Shown one piece after another: positions 40,828 to 49,745 of a DNA stretch of 64,000 bases. The notes under the pieces were generated by a model, which was not told the origin of the DNA, ran no database searches, and saw nothing but the letters and a program-made list of their open reading frames with translations. Source of the DNA: Pseudomonas simiae (GTDB taxonomy: Bacteria > Pseudomonadota > Gammaproteobacteria > Pseudomonadales > Pseudomonadaceae); the NCBI RefSeq assembly GCF_900111895.1, contig NZ_FOKB01000010.1, positions 1 through 64,000 of the forward strand, in the 5' to 3' direction. A program made the position numbers and the translations under genes. Within the stretch, counting starts at the first letter, position 1; the number at the start of each line of letters is the position of its first letter.

Positions 40828-41895
40828 ATGGCGCTGAACGACCAATCGACCCAGATTCGCCCAGGCGAAGAACTTGATGCCAGCCTGATCGATCCCTACC
40901 TCAAGGCCTATATCCCGGGCCTGAGCGGCACGCCCACGATCAGCCAGTTTCCGGGCGGTGCGTCGAACCTGACCTACCTGCTGGAATACCCCGGTCAGGA
41001 ATTCGTGCTGCGACGCCCACCCTTTGGCCACAAAGCCAAGTCCGCCCATGACATGGGCCGTGAATACCGCATTCTCAACCAGCTCAAAGACGGCTTCCCG
41101 TATTGCCCCAAAGCCTACGTGCATTGCACCGATGAGTCGGTGATCGGCGCCGAGTTCTACGTGATGGAGCGCGTCAACGGCATCATCCTGCGCTCCGACC
41201 TCCCAGCCGAACTGGGCCTGGACGCAACCAAGACCGAGGCACTCTGCAAGAGTTTTATCGACAAGTTCGTCGAGCTGCACCAGGTCGACTACAGCGCCTG
41301 TGGGCTGGGCGACCTGGGTAAACCCGAAGGCTATGTGGCGCGCCAGATCCGTGGCTGGAGCGACCGCTACGAAAAAGCCCTGACCCCCGACGCGCCAAGC
41401 TGGGAAACCGTACGCACCTGGCTCAATGACAAGATGCCGGCCGACCACCCGACCTCAAGCATCGTGCACAACGACTACCGCTTCGATAACGTGATTCTTG
41501 ACCCGCACAACCCGATGCAGATCATCGGCGTGCTGGACTGGGAGCTGACCACCCTCGGCGACCCGCTCATGGACCTGGGCAACACCCTCGCCTACTGGAT
41601 CGAAGCGGCCGACCCAGCGCCGGTGCAACTTATGCGTCGCCAGCCGAGCAACGCGCCCGGCATGCTCACCCGCCGTCAATTCGTCGACTATTACGCCGAG
41701 CGCGCGGGCATCCAGATCGACAACTTCGATTTCTATTACACCTACGGCCTGTTCCGCCTGGCCGGCATCGTGCAGCAGATCTACTACCGCTTCTTCCATG
41801 GCCAGACCCAGGACAAACGCTTTGCGCAGTTCATTCACATGAACAAGCTGCTGGAGCAGATGAGCCTGAACGTCATCAGCAAATCGTCCCTTTAA
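40828..41895 (+). CDS. Phosphotransferase family protein (ACAD10/11-like aminoglycoside-phosphotransferase fold)
   Basis: A 355-residue kinase-like protein. ATP-site features are FPGGASNLTYLLEY and FVLRRPPFGHKAKSAHDM; the catalytic loop is SIVHNDYRFDNVILD (HxDxxxxN) and the metal motif GVLDWELTTLGDPLMD. Relatives fused to or paired with acyl-CoA dehydrogenases phosphorylate 4-hydroxyacyl-CoAs for catabolism. Here the partner, starting 9 bases downstream, is an SDR dehydrogenase, so the pair may act on a hydroxyacyl-CoA (inference). Confidence 0.88.
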   Translation: MALNDQSTQIRPGEELDASLIDPYLKAYIPGLSGTPTISQFPGGASNLTYLLEYPGQEFVLRRPPFGHKAKSAHDMGREYRILNQLKDGFPYCPKAYVHCTDESVIGAEFYVMERVNGIILRSDLPAELGLDATKTEALCKSFIDKFVELHQVDYSACGLGDLGKPEGYVARQIRGWSDRYEKALTPDAPSWETVRTWLNDKMPADHPTSSIVHNDYRFDNVILDPHNPMQIIGVLDWELTTLGDPLMDLGNTLAYWIEAADPAPVQLMRRQPSNAPGMLTRRQFVDYYAERAGIQIDNFDFYYTYGLFRLAGIVQQIYYRFFHGQTQDKRFAQFIHMNKLLEQMSLNVISKSSL

Positions 41896-41904
41896 GGAAC
41901 CGCT

Positions 41905-42672
41905 ATGTCCAAGACCCACCTGTTCGACCTCGACGGCAAAATCGCTTTTGTTTCCGGTGCCAGCCGTGGCATCGGCGAGGCCATCGCCAAGTTGCTGGCC
42001 CAGCAAGGCGCCCACGTGATCGTGTCCAGTCGCAAGCTGGAAGGCTGCCAGCACGTGGCTGATGCGATCATCGCCGACGGTGGCAAGGCCACTGCGGTGG
42101 CCTGCCATATCGGTGAAATGGAGCAGATTACCCAGGTATTTGCCGGCATCCGCGAGCAGTTCGGCCGCCTGGATATCCTGGTCAACAACGCAGCGACCAA
42201 CCCGCAGTTCTGCAACGTGCTGGACACCGACCTCGGTGCATTCCAGAAGACCGTTGACGTGAATATCCGTGGCTACTTTTTCATGTCCGTGGAAGCCGGC
42301 AAGCTGATGCGCGAGAACGGTGGCGGCAGCATCATCAACGTCGCGTCGATCAACGGAATCTCCCCGGGCGTGTTCCAGGGCATCTACTCGGTGACCAAGG
42401 CTGCCGTGATCAACATGACGAAGGTGTTCGCCAAGGAATGCGCGGCATTCGGCATTCGCTGCAACGCCCTGCTGCCGGGCTTGACTGACACCAAGTTCGC
42501 CTCGGCGCTGGTGAAGAACGATGCGATCCTGAAAATGGCCCTGGCGCAGATCCCGCTCAAGCGCGTGGCCGACCCGAGCGAGATGGCCGGCGCGGTGCTG
42601 TTCCTGGCCAGCGATGCATCGAGCTACACCACCGGCGTGTCACTGAATGTGGACGGTGGCTTCCTGTCCTGA
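41905..42672 (+). CDS. SDR family oxidoreductase
   Basis: A 255-residue short-chain dehydrogenase with FVSGASRGIGEAIAKLL (TGxxxGxG-type cofactor motif), LVNNAATN, the Ser of INVASINGISPG and YSVTKAAVINMTK (YxxxK), ending TTGVSLNVDGG. SSRK after beta-2 may favour NADPH. It starts 9 bases after the phosphotransferase gene and forms an operon with it. It ends directly against the convergent AhpD-like gene (no gap). Confidence 0.9.
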   Translation: MSKTHLFDLDGKIAFVSGASRGIGEAIAKLLAQQGAHVIVSSRKLEGCQHVADAIIADGGKATAVACHIGEMEQITQVFAGIREQFGRLDILVNNAATNPQFCNVLDTDLGAFQKTVDVNIRGYFFMSVEAGKLMRENGGGSIINVASINGISPGVFQGIYSVTKAAVINMTKVFAKECAAFGIRCNALLPGLTDTKFASALVKNDAILKMALAQIPLKRVADPSEMAGAVLFLASDASSYTTGVSLNVDGGFLS

Positions 42673-43116
42673 TCAAGCATTTGGCGGCGGCTGCCGAAAA
42701 CTCACTGCCAGGCGGTTCCAGCCACTGATGCTGGACACCGCCATGGTCAGGTCCACCAGTTCCTGCTCGCTGAACTCCAACCGCACGGCGGCGAACAGTT
42801 CATCCGATACCGTCGAGGTCGGCAACGTCGCGACTGTTTCACTCCAAGCCAACGCGGCCTTTTCCCGTGCCGTGAAGAACGGCGAATCACGCCATACGCA
42901 CACCGCGAACAAGCGCCGCTCGGTCTCGCCGCGCTGACGTGCCGCCATCGAGTGCATATCTGTACAGAAACCACAGTGGTTAAGCTGCGAGACCCGGATC
43001 TTGATCAGCTCCAGCAAGTGCTTTTCGATGGACAAGCCGAAGGTCGTCGCCTCCAGCATAAGCATGCCTTTGAGCGCTTGCGGCGAGGCGGTGTAGTAAT
43101 CCAGGCGGGGTTCCAT
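42673..43116 (-). CDS. AhpD-like/carboxymuconolactone decarboxylase family protein
   Basis: A 147-residue CMD-fold protein with the redox motif C48-G-F-C51 followed by H55 (NHCGFCTDMHS), as in AhpD-type peroxidases, and AREKAALAWSETVATLP. It probably acts as a thiol-based alkylhydroperoxidase in the cytoplasm. It is divergent from the second MocR regulator across 154 bases, so that regulator is the likely controller. Confidence 0.88.
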   Translation of the reverse strand: MEPRLDYYTASPQALKGMLMLEATTFGLSIEKHLLELIKIRVSQLNHCGFCTDMHSMAARQRGETERRLFAVCVWRDSPFFTAREKAALAWSETVATLPTSTVSDELFAAVRLEFSEQELVDLTMAVSSISGWNRLAVSFRQPPPNA

Positions 43117-43270
43117 GGCGATGGTTCTCTGTCAGTGGGTGCAATCACAGTCCAGCCTAGAGCCCACACGACATAAGCCCTATAGCCAATCAGCCGGTTT
43201 ATGCAGAGACCATTTTGCACCTGCGGCATGCGCGCGTACTCTTGGCCCGAGTGAATGCACGGGGTAAGAC

Positions 43271-44704
43271 ATGGAATTGCACGTTGTCATTAACGGCCGC
43301 AAGGATCTGGCCGAACAGTTGTATCAACAGTTGCGTGAAGCCATCGGCTCCGGGCGCCTGGCCGCCGGTGCGCAGTTGCCGCCCAGCCGCTTGCTCGCCC
43401 AACAGCTGGGGGTGTCGCGCAAGACCGTGTCGGACACCTACGCCACCCTGACCTACGAAGGATTACTGATCGGCAAGACCGGCCGTGGCACCTTCGTCAA
43501 TGCCCGAGCGCCACAGACTGAACGCCAGCAAGGCGCCACCGACCTGGCCTGCGCCGCCAACCTCGCGAAGTGGCAGTCACTGCCCTCCCCGATGCGTCAC
43601 CCCACCCGTGACAGCACGCTGCGTTACGAATTTATCGGCGGTGCCACCAGCCGCAACCAGTTCCCCCAGGATGAGTGGCGTCGCTGTACCCAGGACGCCT
43701 TACGGCGCATCGCCCAGAACAGCGGTTTCTACAGCCAGCCCGAAGGCTTGCCGGCGCTGCGCAGCGCCATCGCCGGACACATCGCGTTCTCCCGCGGGGT
43801 CAACTGCCGTGACAGCGACATCGTGGTCACGAACGGTGCACAGCAGGCGCTGGACCTGATCGCCCGCGTGGTGCTGGAACCGGGCAGCCTCGTTGCCATG
43901 GAAGACCCCGGCTACAGCCCCGCACGCCAGATGTTCATGGCGATGGGCGCCAGCGTCGTCAGCGTGCCGGTGGATGAACAGGGCATTCGCGTCGACCGAA
44001 TTCCCGACGGCACACGACTGATCTACGTGACGCCCTCCCACCAATTTCCCCTCGGCATGCCGATGAGCCCAGCGCGCCGTGAAGCCTTGCTGGCGCGAGC
44101 GTTCGAGCTGGGTGCGATCATTATCGAAGACGACTACGACAGCGAATTTCGCTACGAGGGGCGGCCCACCGACTCCCTGCAAAGCCTGGACACCCGTGGC
44201 GTGGTGGCCTACGTCGGCACCTTCTCGAAAACCTTGCTGCCGGAGTTGCGCCTGGGTTACGCGGTGCTGCCGCCGGCCATTTACGGCGCGGTCCTCAAGG
44301 CCAAGCAATTGACCGATCAGCACAGCTCGACGCTGCCGCAATGGGCCTTGGCCAAATTCATCAGTGAAGGCTACTTGCTCAAGCATATCCGCCGCTGCCA
44401 CACGGTTTACGCCGGGCGCCGTGAACGCATCCTGCAACGCCTGGCGGGCGACTTGTCGCCCTGGTTCGAGGCGGTGCCTACTGTGGCCGGGTTCCACATG
44501 GCGGCGTTGTGCAAGGTGCCGGTGAACATCCCGTTGCTGATGGAACTGGCACGCCGGGTAGAAGTGGGCGTGTACCCCCTGGACGTGTTCTTCCACGATG
44601 CGCCCATACGTCCTGGCCTGATCATCGGTTTCGGCGCCATCGAGACCCTGGACATCGACCCGGCGCTGGATAAGGTACGCGACATACTGCTGCAGATTGG
44701 CTAG
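43271..44704 (+). CDS. MocR-type GntR regulator with aminotransferase-like domain
   Basis: A 477-residue regulator. The N-terminal winged helix includes LYQQLREAIGSGRLAAGAQL and RLLAQQLGVSRKTVSDTYAT; the aminotransferase-like domain contains IIEDDYDSEFRYEGRP and the PLP-lysine segment YVGTFSKTLLPELRLGY. It probably senses PLP or an amine adduct. It is divergent from the AhpD-like gene, as MocR genes commonly are from their targets. The second of two MocR genes here; only about general fold level similar to the one at 3550. Confidence 0.9.
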   Translation: MELHVVINGRKDLAEQLYQQLREAIGSGRLAAGAQLPPSRLLAQQLGVSRKTVSDTYATLTYEGLLIGKTGRGTFVNARAPQTERQQGATDLACAANLAKWQSLPSPMRHPTRDSTLRYEFIGGATSRNQFPQDEWRRCTQDALRRIAQNSGFYSQPEGLPALRSAIAGHIAFSRGVNCRDSDIVVTNGAQQALDLIARVVLEPGSLVAMEDPGYSPARQMFMAMGASVVSVPVDEQGIRVDRIPDGTRLIYVTPSHQFPLGMPMSPARREALLARAFELGAIIIEDDYDSEFRYEGRPTDSLQSLDTRGVVAYVGTFSKTLLPELRLGYAVLPPAIYGAVLKAKQLTDQHSSTLPQWALAKFISEGYLLKHIRRCHTVYAGRRERILQRLAGDLSPWFEAVPTVAGFHMAALCKVPVNIPLLMELARRVEVGVYPLDVFFHDAPIRPGLIIGFGAIETLDIDPALDKVRDILLQIG

Positions 44705-44788
44705 TGGATTTTCCTCCGGATTGGTCATTGGTCCCCCAGGCACGGCGGCGTAGGGTGAAGAGGTCTCGAATGACTCGGAAACCTCACC

Positions 44789-45190
44789 ATGAAACGATTG
44801 CTCGCTGCCTCGCTGATGCTCGCCTCGCTTTGCGCCTTTGCCCACGAACCGGTTTACAACCAGGAGTCGATCAAGGTGCTTCAAACCCATGCCTTGACCA
44901 ATGTGCCCGGCAAGAAAACCATTATGCTCACCGTCGATTACGCCCCAGGCCAGGCCACCATGCCCCACAGCCACACCGGCACTGCCGTGGCTTATGTGCT
45001 GGAAGGCGCGATCACTTCGCGGGTGAATGATGAGAAAGCGAGAACCTACCAGGTCGGCGAATCGTTCTACGAACCTGCGGGTTCGCGACACTTTGAGTCG
45101 AGCAATGCCAGCCAGACAAAACCGGCCAGATTGCTGGTGGTGATGGTGCTGGATGACAACGCTGAAGTGCTGACGCCGCTCCAGCAGTAA
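44789..45190 (+). CDS. Exported cupin-domain protein
   Basis: A 133-residue protein with a signal peptide (residues about 1-18, ending CAFAH) and one cupin barrel. The first cupin motif is PHSHTGTAVAYVLEGAI (metal-type His, His, Glu) and the second is YEPAGSRHFESSNAS (His). It should be periplasmic. Exported small cupins of this type are often of unknown function. It lies 84 bases after the MocR gene in the same direction, and converges on tag with only 3 bases between. Confidence 0.85.
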   Translation: MKRLLAASLMLASLCAFAHEPVYNQESIKVLQTHALTNVPGKKTIMLTVDYAPGQATMPHSHTGTAVAYVLEGAITSRVNDEKARTYQVGESFYEPAGSRHFESSNASQTKPARLLVVMVLDDNAEVLTPLQQ

Positions 45191-45193
45191 GCC

Positions 45194-45823
45194 TCAAGGT
45201 CGCTGGAACTGCCGGCGCAGGTCTTCGATCCGTGGCCGGCACACACAGCCTTCCAGGTGATCATTGACCATGCCCATCGCCTGCATCAACGCATACATCG
45301 TGGTCGGGCCCACATACGTCCAACCGCGCTTCTTCAAGGCCTTCGACAAACGCACCGAAGCCGGTGAAGTGGGGTTGCCCGTCCAATAAGCCATGTCCAC
45401 CACGGTCGGGCGCTCATCTTCACCGGGCTCAAACGCCCACAACCAGCGCGCCAGGGAACCGGTCTCATCCACCAGCTCACAGGCCCTGCGTGCGTTGTTG
45501 ATGGTGGAAACGATTTTGGCCCGATTGCGCACAATGCCCGGGTCCTGCATAAGCCGCGCAATATCCGCCTCTCCATAGTGCGCCACACGGCGAAAATCAA
45601 AACCCTCGAACGCCACGCGGAACTGCTCACGCTTACGCAGGATGGTGATCCACGCCATGCCAGCCTGAAAGCCCTCCAGGCAGATCTTCTCGTACAGCTG
45701 AATATCATCCGCCACCGGCACGCCCCACTCCTGGTCGTGATAACGCGGGTATTCCGGCGCGGCCATGCGCCAGGTGCAGTGGGTCTGCCCGGTGTCGTCA
45801 GTGGTCAGTCCTGGTGTGTCCAT
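45194..45823 (-). CDS. tag: DNA-3-methyladenine glycosylase I
   Basis: A 209-residue helix-hairpin-helix base-excision enzyme that removes 3-methyladenine from DNA. The sequence follows E. coli Tag: YHDQEWGVPVADDIQLYEKI, EGFQAGMAWITILRKRE, SKALKKRGWTYVGPTTMYA and MVNDHLEGCVCR. The zinc ligands are the Cys of THCTWRMA, and the His and Cys residues near the C-terminus. There is an N-terminal extension of about 15 residues compared with E. coli Tag. Confidence 0.94.
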   Translation of the reverse strand: MDTPGLTTDDTGQTHCTWRMAAPEYPRYHDQEWGVPVADDIQLYEKICLEGFQAGMAWITILRKREQFRVAFEGFDFRRVAHYGEADIARLMQDPGIVRNRAKIVSTINNARRACELVDETGSLARWLWAFEPGEDERPTVVDMAYWTGNPTSPASVRLSKALKKRGWTYVGPTTMYALMQAMGMVNDHLEGCVCRPRIEDLRRQFQRP

Positions 45824-45906
45824 CCATCACCTCACGTGCCGAGCGGTGGATGATAAGCGAAAAAATTTCCACCGCGCCAACCGCTCAAGCCTCGACCTTA
45901 CCGACC

Positions 45907-45921
45907 AACTGGTCAGACCGG
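45907..45921. promoter_or_regulatory. FadR-like operator upstream of dctA
   Basis: AACTGGTCAGACCGG matches the well-known FadR-type core (A-CTGGTC-N-GACC) at nearly every position. It lies about 25 bases upstream of a plausible -35 box. Two GntR/FCD regulators encoded just downstream of dctA (47539 and 48258) are candidate binders. Confidence 0.5.
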
Positions 45922-45946
45922 GACCTGTCAACCGCCAAATAATTGC

Positions 45947-46002
45947 TTGTGATTTCAAAAATACCGGGCGTAGACTGGCCCCGCACTGGACTTACCGGTA
46001 AG
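45947..46002 (+). promoter_or_regulatory. Candidate dctA promoter with downstream palindrome
   Basis: TTGTGA (45947-45952) and TAGACT (45971-45976) are separated by 18 bases. The perfect 12-base palindrome CTTACCGGTAAG (45991-46002) lies at the expected start of transcription, a typical place for a repressor site. Confidence 0.4.
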
Positions 46003-46055
46003 ACCACAACAATTAAGCCCTGGAACCACCAGGGCACCGAATAGAGATCCCTCCC

Positions 46056-47366
46056 ATGCTCAGATGGTGCTCGCGTTCGATTTTCCTGCAAGTCGTGATT
46101 GGCCTGATGCTCGGCATAATCTGCGGCCTGACCCTTCCCGAATTCTCCTCGCAACTCAAACCCCTGGGTGACGGTTTTATCAAGCTGATCAAGATGCTGA
46201 TCGGCCTGATCGTGTTCTGCGTGGTGGTCAGCGGCATTTCCGGCGCCGGCGACCTGAAGAAAGTCGGGCGCATCGGCCTCAAGTCCGTGATCTACTTTGA
46301 AATCCTCACCACCGTCGCTCTGGTGATCGGCCTGGTGATGGCCTTCAGCACCGGTATCGGCACCGGCGCCAATATCCATCTGGAACAACTGTCGTCGGCC
46401 GGCTTGAATGAACTGGCAGACAAGGGTCAGCACATCCGTGGCACCAGCCAGTTCCTCATGGACCTGATCCCCAACTCGGTGATCGGCGCCTTTGCCGACA
46501 ACAACGTGCTGCAAGTGCTGCTGTTCTCGGTGCTGTTCGGCAGTGCGTTGAACCTGGTCGGCGAAGCAGCCTCGGGCATCTCGCGACTGATCAACGAACT
46601 GAGCCACATCATCTTTCGCATCATGGGCATGATTGTGCGCCTGGCGCCAATCGGTGTGTTCGGCGCAATCGCCTTCACCACCAGCACCTACGGGCTGGAC
46701 TCCCTGCAACACCTGGGCAGTTTGGTGGGCCTGTTCTACTTGACGTGCTTTGCCTTCGTCGGGCTGATCCTCGGTCTGGTGATGCGCCTGTCGGGGCTGC
46801 GCATGTTGCCGCTGCTCAAGTACCTGCGTGAAGAACTGCTGATTGTGATGGGCACCGCCTCCTCCGACGCCGTGCTGCCACAGATCATGCGTAAACTCGA
46901 ACACCTGGGCATCGGCAGTTCTACCGTGGGCCTGGTGATTCCGACGGGGTACTCGTTCAACCTCGACGGCTTTTCCATCTACCTGACCCTGGCCATCGTG
47001 TTTATCGCCAATGCCACCGGCACACCGCTATCGATGACGGATCTGCTGACCATTCTGCTGGTGTCGTTGATCACCTCCAAAGGCGCCCACGGGATTCCCG
47101 GCTCGGCGCTGGTGATCCTGGCGGCGACCCTCACGGCGATCCCTGCGATCCCGGTGGTGGGCCTGGTGCTGGTGCTGGCGGTGGATTGGTTCATGGGCAT
47201 CGGTCGCGCGTTGACTAACTTGATCGGCAACTGCGTCGCCACCGTCGCCATCGCCCGCTGGGAAAAAGACATCGATATCCAGCGCGCCAACAAGGTGCTG
47301 GACGGCCAGCAAGGCTATGCCTTCCAGGCCAAGAAGCCGGTCGTGCCGGCGCATCAGGAGTTTTGA
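46056..47366 (+). CDS. DctA-type dicarboxylate/amino acid:cation symporter
   Basis: A 436-residue inner-membrane symporter of the DAACS family. Characteristic parts are LKPLGDGFIKLIKMLIGLIV, the reentrant-loop serine stretch MGTASSDAVLPQIM and the substrate/cation site VIPTGYSFNLDGFSIY. It probably imports C4-dicarboxylates such as succinate, fumarate or malate. The N-terminus (MLRWCSRSIFLQVVIGLM) departs from canonical DctA, suggesting a paralogue. Regulation by one of the two downstream FCD regulators through the FadR-like site is likely but inferred. Confidence 0.88.
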   Translation: MLRWCSRSIFLQVVIGLMLGIICGLTLPEFSSQLKPLGDGFIKLIKMLIGLIVFCVVVSGISGAGDLKKVGRIGLKSVIYFEILTTVALVIGLVMAFSTGIGTGANIHLEQLSSAGLNELADKGQHIRGTSQFLMDLIPNSVIGAFADNNVLQVLLFSVLFGSALNLVGEAASGISRLINELSHIIFRIMGMIVRLAPIGVFGAIAFTTSTYGLDSLQHLGSLVGLFYLTCFAFVGLILGLVMRLSGLRMLPLLKYLREELLIVMGTASSDAVLPQIMRKLEHLGIGSSTVGLVIPTGYSFNLDGFSIYLTLAIVFIANATGTPLSMTDLLTILLVSLITSKGAHGIPGSALVILAATLTAIPAIPVVGLVLVLAVDWFMGIGRALTNLIGNCVATVAIARWEKDIDIQRANKVLDGQQGYAFQAKKPVVPAHQEF

Positions 47367-47394
47367 TCCATTTCATGAGCGACACAGGCCAAGA

Positions 47395-47484
47395 TGTGGG
47401 AGCGGGCTTGCTCGCGAATGCGGTAGTTCAGCCTGCAAATGGGGTGACTGACACACTGCTTTCGCGAGCAAGCCCGCTCCCACA
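47395..47484. repeat. Paired REP element (REPIN-like)
   Basis: TGTGGGAGCGGGCTTGCTCG and CGAGCAAGCCCGCTCCCACA face each other, about 50 bases apart, between dctA and the first FCD regulator. Confidence 0.87.
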
Positions 47485-47538
47485 TTTTAACCGTCGTCAA
47501 TTTGACAACCCTGTTCGCAACATCAAGGAGGTAACGGC

Positions 47539-48240
47539 GTGATCAGCACCTCAACCGTCGTCAATTCAGTCGTAGAAAAACTCCGCGCCGCGCTGGCCCG
47601 CGGGCAGTGGCGTCGCGGCGAAATGCTGCCCGGCCAACGCGAACTGGCCGAACAAATGGGTATCAGCCGCCCCAGCCTGCGTGAGGCGGTGATCGTGCTG
47701 GAAACGCTCGGCCTGGTGCGCTCCATGCCCGGCAAGGGCGTGGTGGTATTGGAGACCAATATCAGCGAACCGCACGCCAGCGACGCGGTGGCCGACGCCA
47801 GCCTGGAAGACATCCTGCAACTGCGCTACACCCTCGAGCCCTTCATTGTCGGCCTGGTGGCCCAGTCCATCAGCAGCAAAGAGGTGGGCCAACTGCGCCT
47901 GACCTTGATGGACATGCGCGAGGCCCTCGACGCCGGCGACGCAGAGGCCGGAATGAACGCCTACATCGGTTTTCACGAAGAGCTGTTTGCCCTCACTTCC
48001 AACCCGATCTTCCAGAACGTGGTGCAACAGACCAGCAACGCACTCAAGCAAAGCGCCCAGGTGCTGCGCAACTCGCCAGAGCACCTGGCCGAACGCCTGC
48101 AGGAAAATGAAGCCGTTGTGCGCGCCATCCGCAACAAGAACAGCGCCCTGGCCAGCGCCGAAATGCGTCGCCACATCCTTCAGGAAGGCCTGCGCATGGG
48201 CATTCGCTTGAACATCCCGGACGACCATCTGGGCAGCTGA
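47539..48240 (+). CDS. FadR/GntR family regulator with FCD domain
   Basis: A 233-residue regulator: winged helix (about 8-72, MLPGQRELAEQMGISRPSLR, then ETLGLVRSMPGKGVVV) and an all-helical FCD ligand domain (RYTLEPFIVGLVAQS, FHEELFALTSNPIF and the late His of EMRRHI), whose Asp/His residues bind a metal and a carboxylate ligand. Start is GTG 47539 with AAGGAGG 7 bases upstream. Probable controller of the neighbouring dctA-type transporter. The next regulator follows after 17 bases. Confidence 0.9.
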   Translation: MISTSTVVNSVVEKLRAALARGQWRRGEMLPGQRELAEQMGISRPSLREAVIVLETLGLVRSMPGKGVVVLETNISEPHASDAVADASLEDILQLRYTLEPFIVGLVAQSISSKEVGQLRLTLMDMREALDAGDAEAGMNAYIGFHEELFALTSNPIFQNVVQQTSNALKQSAQVLRNSPEHLAERLQENEAVVRAIRNKNSALASAEMRRHILQEGLRMGIRLNIPDDHLGS

Positions 48241-48257
48241 CTTTTTGGAGACAGGCC

Positions 48258-48950
48258 ATGACCGCTCGCGCCTTGCACTACGACCCTATCCTCCCAACCC
48301 TGCGTCTGGTCGCCGGTAAAAAGCCTTCGGTGGACGACATCTATCCGCGATTGTTCGACGCCATCCTGGAACAGCGTATCGCCCCGGCCAGCCGCTTTAC
48401 CGAAGAAGGCCTGGGCGAGATCTTTGGCGTGAGCCGCAGTGTGATTCGCCGCGTCCTGGCAAAGCTTTCCCATCAGCAAGTGATCCTCCTGCGCCCCAAC
48501 CAGCGCGCCCAGGTGGCAGCGCCGGACACGCAGCAGGCGCGGCAGATTCTGGAAGCGCGGCGACTGACAGAAATCACCGTGGTGCAATTGGCCTGTGCGC
48601 AAGCAACACCCCTACAGATCCGCCAGTTGCGCGAGCTGATCGCACGGGAACGCGAGTACATTGAGCGTGATCAGCGTGGACCGGCGATTCGGTTATCCGG
48701 GGAATTCCATCTGCAACTGGCGGCCGTGGCGGGCAATGCACCGCTGGCACAGTTTCTCAACAGCCTGGTGCCACTGACCTCGTTGATCATTGCGCAATTT
48801 GAAGCCAAAGCCTGCACGTATTGCGCGTGGCAGGAGCATGCGGCGATTGTGGATGCGGTGGAGCGGCGCGACTCAACCACCGCGGTGACGCTGATGACCC
48901 AACACCTGGATCACCTGGAAGCCAAATTGCTGAGCCAGGCTGTGCCATAA
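48258..48950 (+). CDS. GntR family regulator with FCD domain
   Basis: A 230-residue regulator with a winged helix (RFTEEGLGEIFGVSRSVIRR, then LSHQQVILLRPNQRAQVA) and an FCD domain (ILEARRLTEITVVQLA, SGEFHLQLAAVAGNAPLAQF, QEHAAIVDAVERRD). It belongs to a different FCD branch from the regulator directly upstream. Two FCD regulators in one operon behind a dicarboxylate carrier suggest that two ligands feed into its control (inference). Confidence 0.9.
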   Translation: MTARALHYDPILPTLRLVAGKKPSVDDIYPRLFDAILEQRIAPASRFTEEGLGEIFGVSRSVIRRVLAKLSHQQVILLRPNQRAQVAAPDTQQARQILEARRLTEITVVQLACAQATPLQIRQLRELIAREREYIERDQRGPAIRLSGEFHLQLAAVAGNAPLAQFLNSLVPLTSLIIAQFEAKACTYCAWQEHAAIVDAVERRDSTTAVTLMTQHLDHLEAKLLSQAVP

Positions 48951-49058
48951 AGCCCACCCTGACTGACTACGAATACAGCGGTGATCTCCGAAATCGCCGA
49001 CAGCCCGGAGGGTCATGGCACTGCACAATTGTATTCATCCCTACAGCCTTGAACTCGG

Positions 49059-49691
49059 ATGAATAGCGTTATGCAAGCCCTCACTTTCGCACTGGTCACC
49101 GCCCTCTTCATTCCGCAGTTCAATGCCTATGTATGGGCGGGCGACGCGTTAACGGCCGGGACTTACATCATCACCCCGGCAGCCCCCGTCTGGCTGCTTG
49201 AACAACCCTACGCCAATAGCCCGATGCTAACCGCCCGCACTTTCGGTGGCAGCGCTTACGGCGACTATCACGTCAAGGCCAGCCTTGAGATCAGTTGCTC
49301 CCCGCAAAGCCCGACGGCCAGCGTTGCACTGCAGATCACACCGGCCTCGCTGGGCTTTGACGCGGCGCCATTCGAAGGTCCAGACGCCAGCGCAAATGGG
49401 CCATTGCGCATCACCACGGCAACACGCACCGCCATCGATCACCCGGTAAACGGTGTCTGGACCTACGGCGGGGCGTTCCAGATCGGAACGGTATTTGCGC
49501 TCAGTACTGCCGTTGCGCCTGACGAATTAGCCTACTGGGCCAGCGATGCCTCACGCGGTCAAACACTAAAACTCTCAATAGCGCCTGCCAACGAAGGCGA
49601 CAAGCCGCTGACCGCGACCTTCTTATTACCAGCCAATAACAACGGCTTGAAAAGAGTCATCCAGCCTTGCCTGGGTCATGCCAGTTTTTAA
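49059..49691 (+). CDS. Exported hypothetical protein
   Basis: A 210-residue protein with an N-terminal signal segment (about residues 1-28, ending YVWAGDA). The mature part is beta-rich and low in charge (TAGTYIITPAAPVWLLEQPY, GDYHVKASLEISCSPQSP), with two cysteines (about 82 and 205) that could form a disulfide. I do not recognise the family. It converges on gdhB with a shared bidirectional terminator between them. Confidence 0.65.
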   Translation: MNSVMQALTFALVTALFIPQFNAYVWAGDALTAGTYIITPAAPVWLLEQPYANSPMLTARTFGGSAYGDYHVKASLEISCSPQSPTASVALQITPASLGFDAAPFEGPDASANGPLRITTATRTAIDHPVNGVWTYGGAFQIGTVFALSTAVAPDELAYWASDASRGQTLKLSIAPANEGDKPLTATFLLPANNNGLKRVIQPCLGHASF

Positions 49692-49699
49692 GTCAAAAA

Positions 49700-49729
49700 A
49701 AAGCCCCGTATCTCAAGATACGGGGCTTT
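49700..49729. terminator. Bidirectional intrinsic terminator
   Basis: AAAGCCCCGTATCT and AGATACGGGGCTTT are perfectly complementary over 14 bp, with A-rich sequence before and T-rich after, so it can end both the exported-protein gene and the convergent gdhB. Confidence 0.9.
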
Positions 49730-49745
49730 CTGTCTTGCAGTTAAA

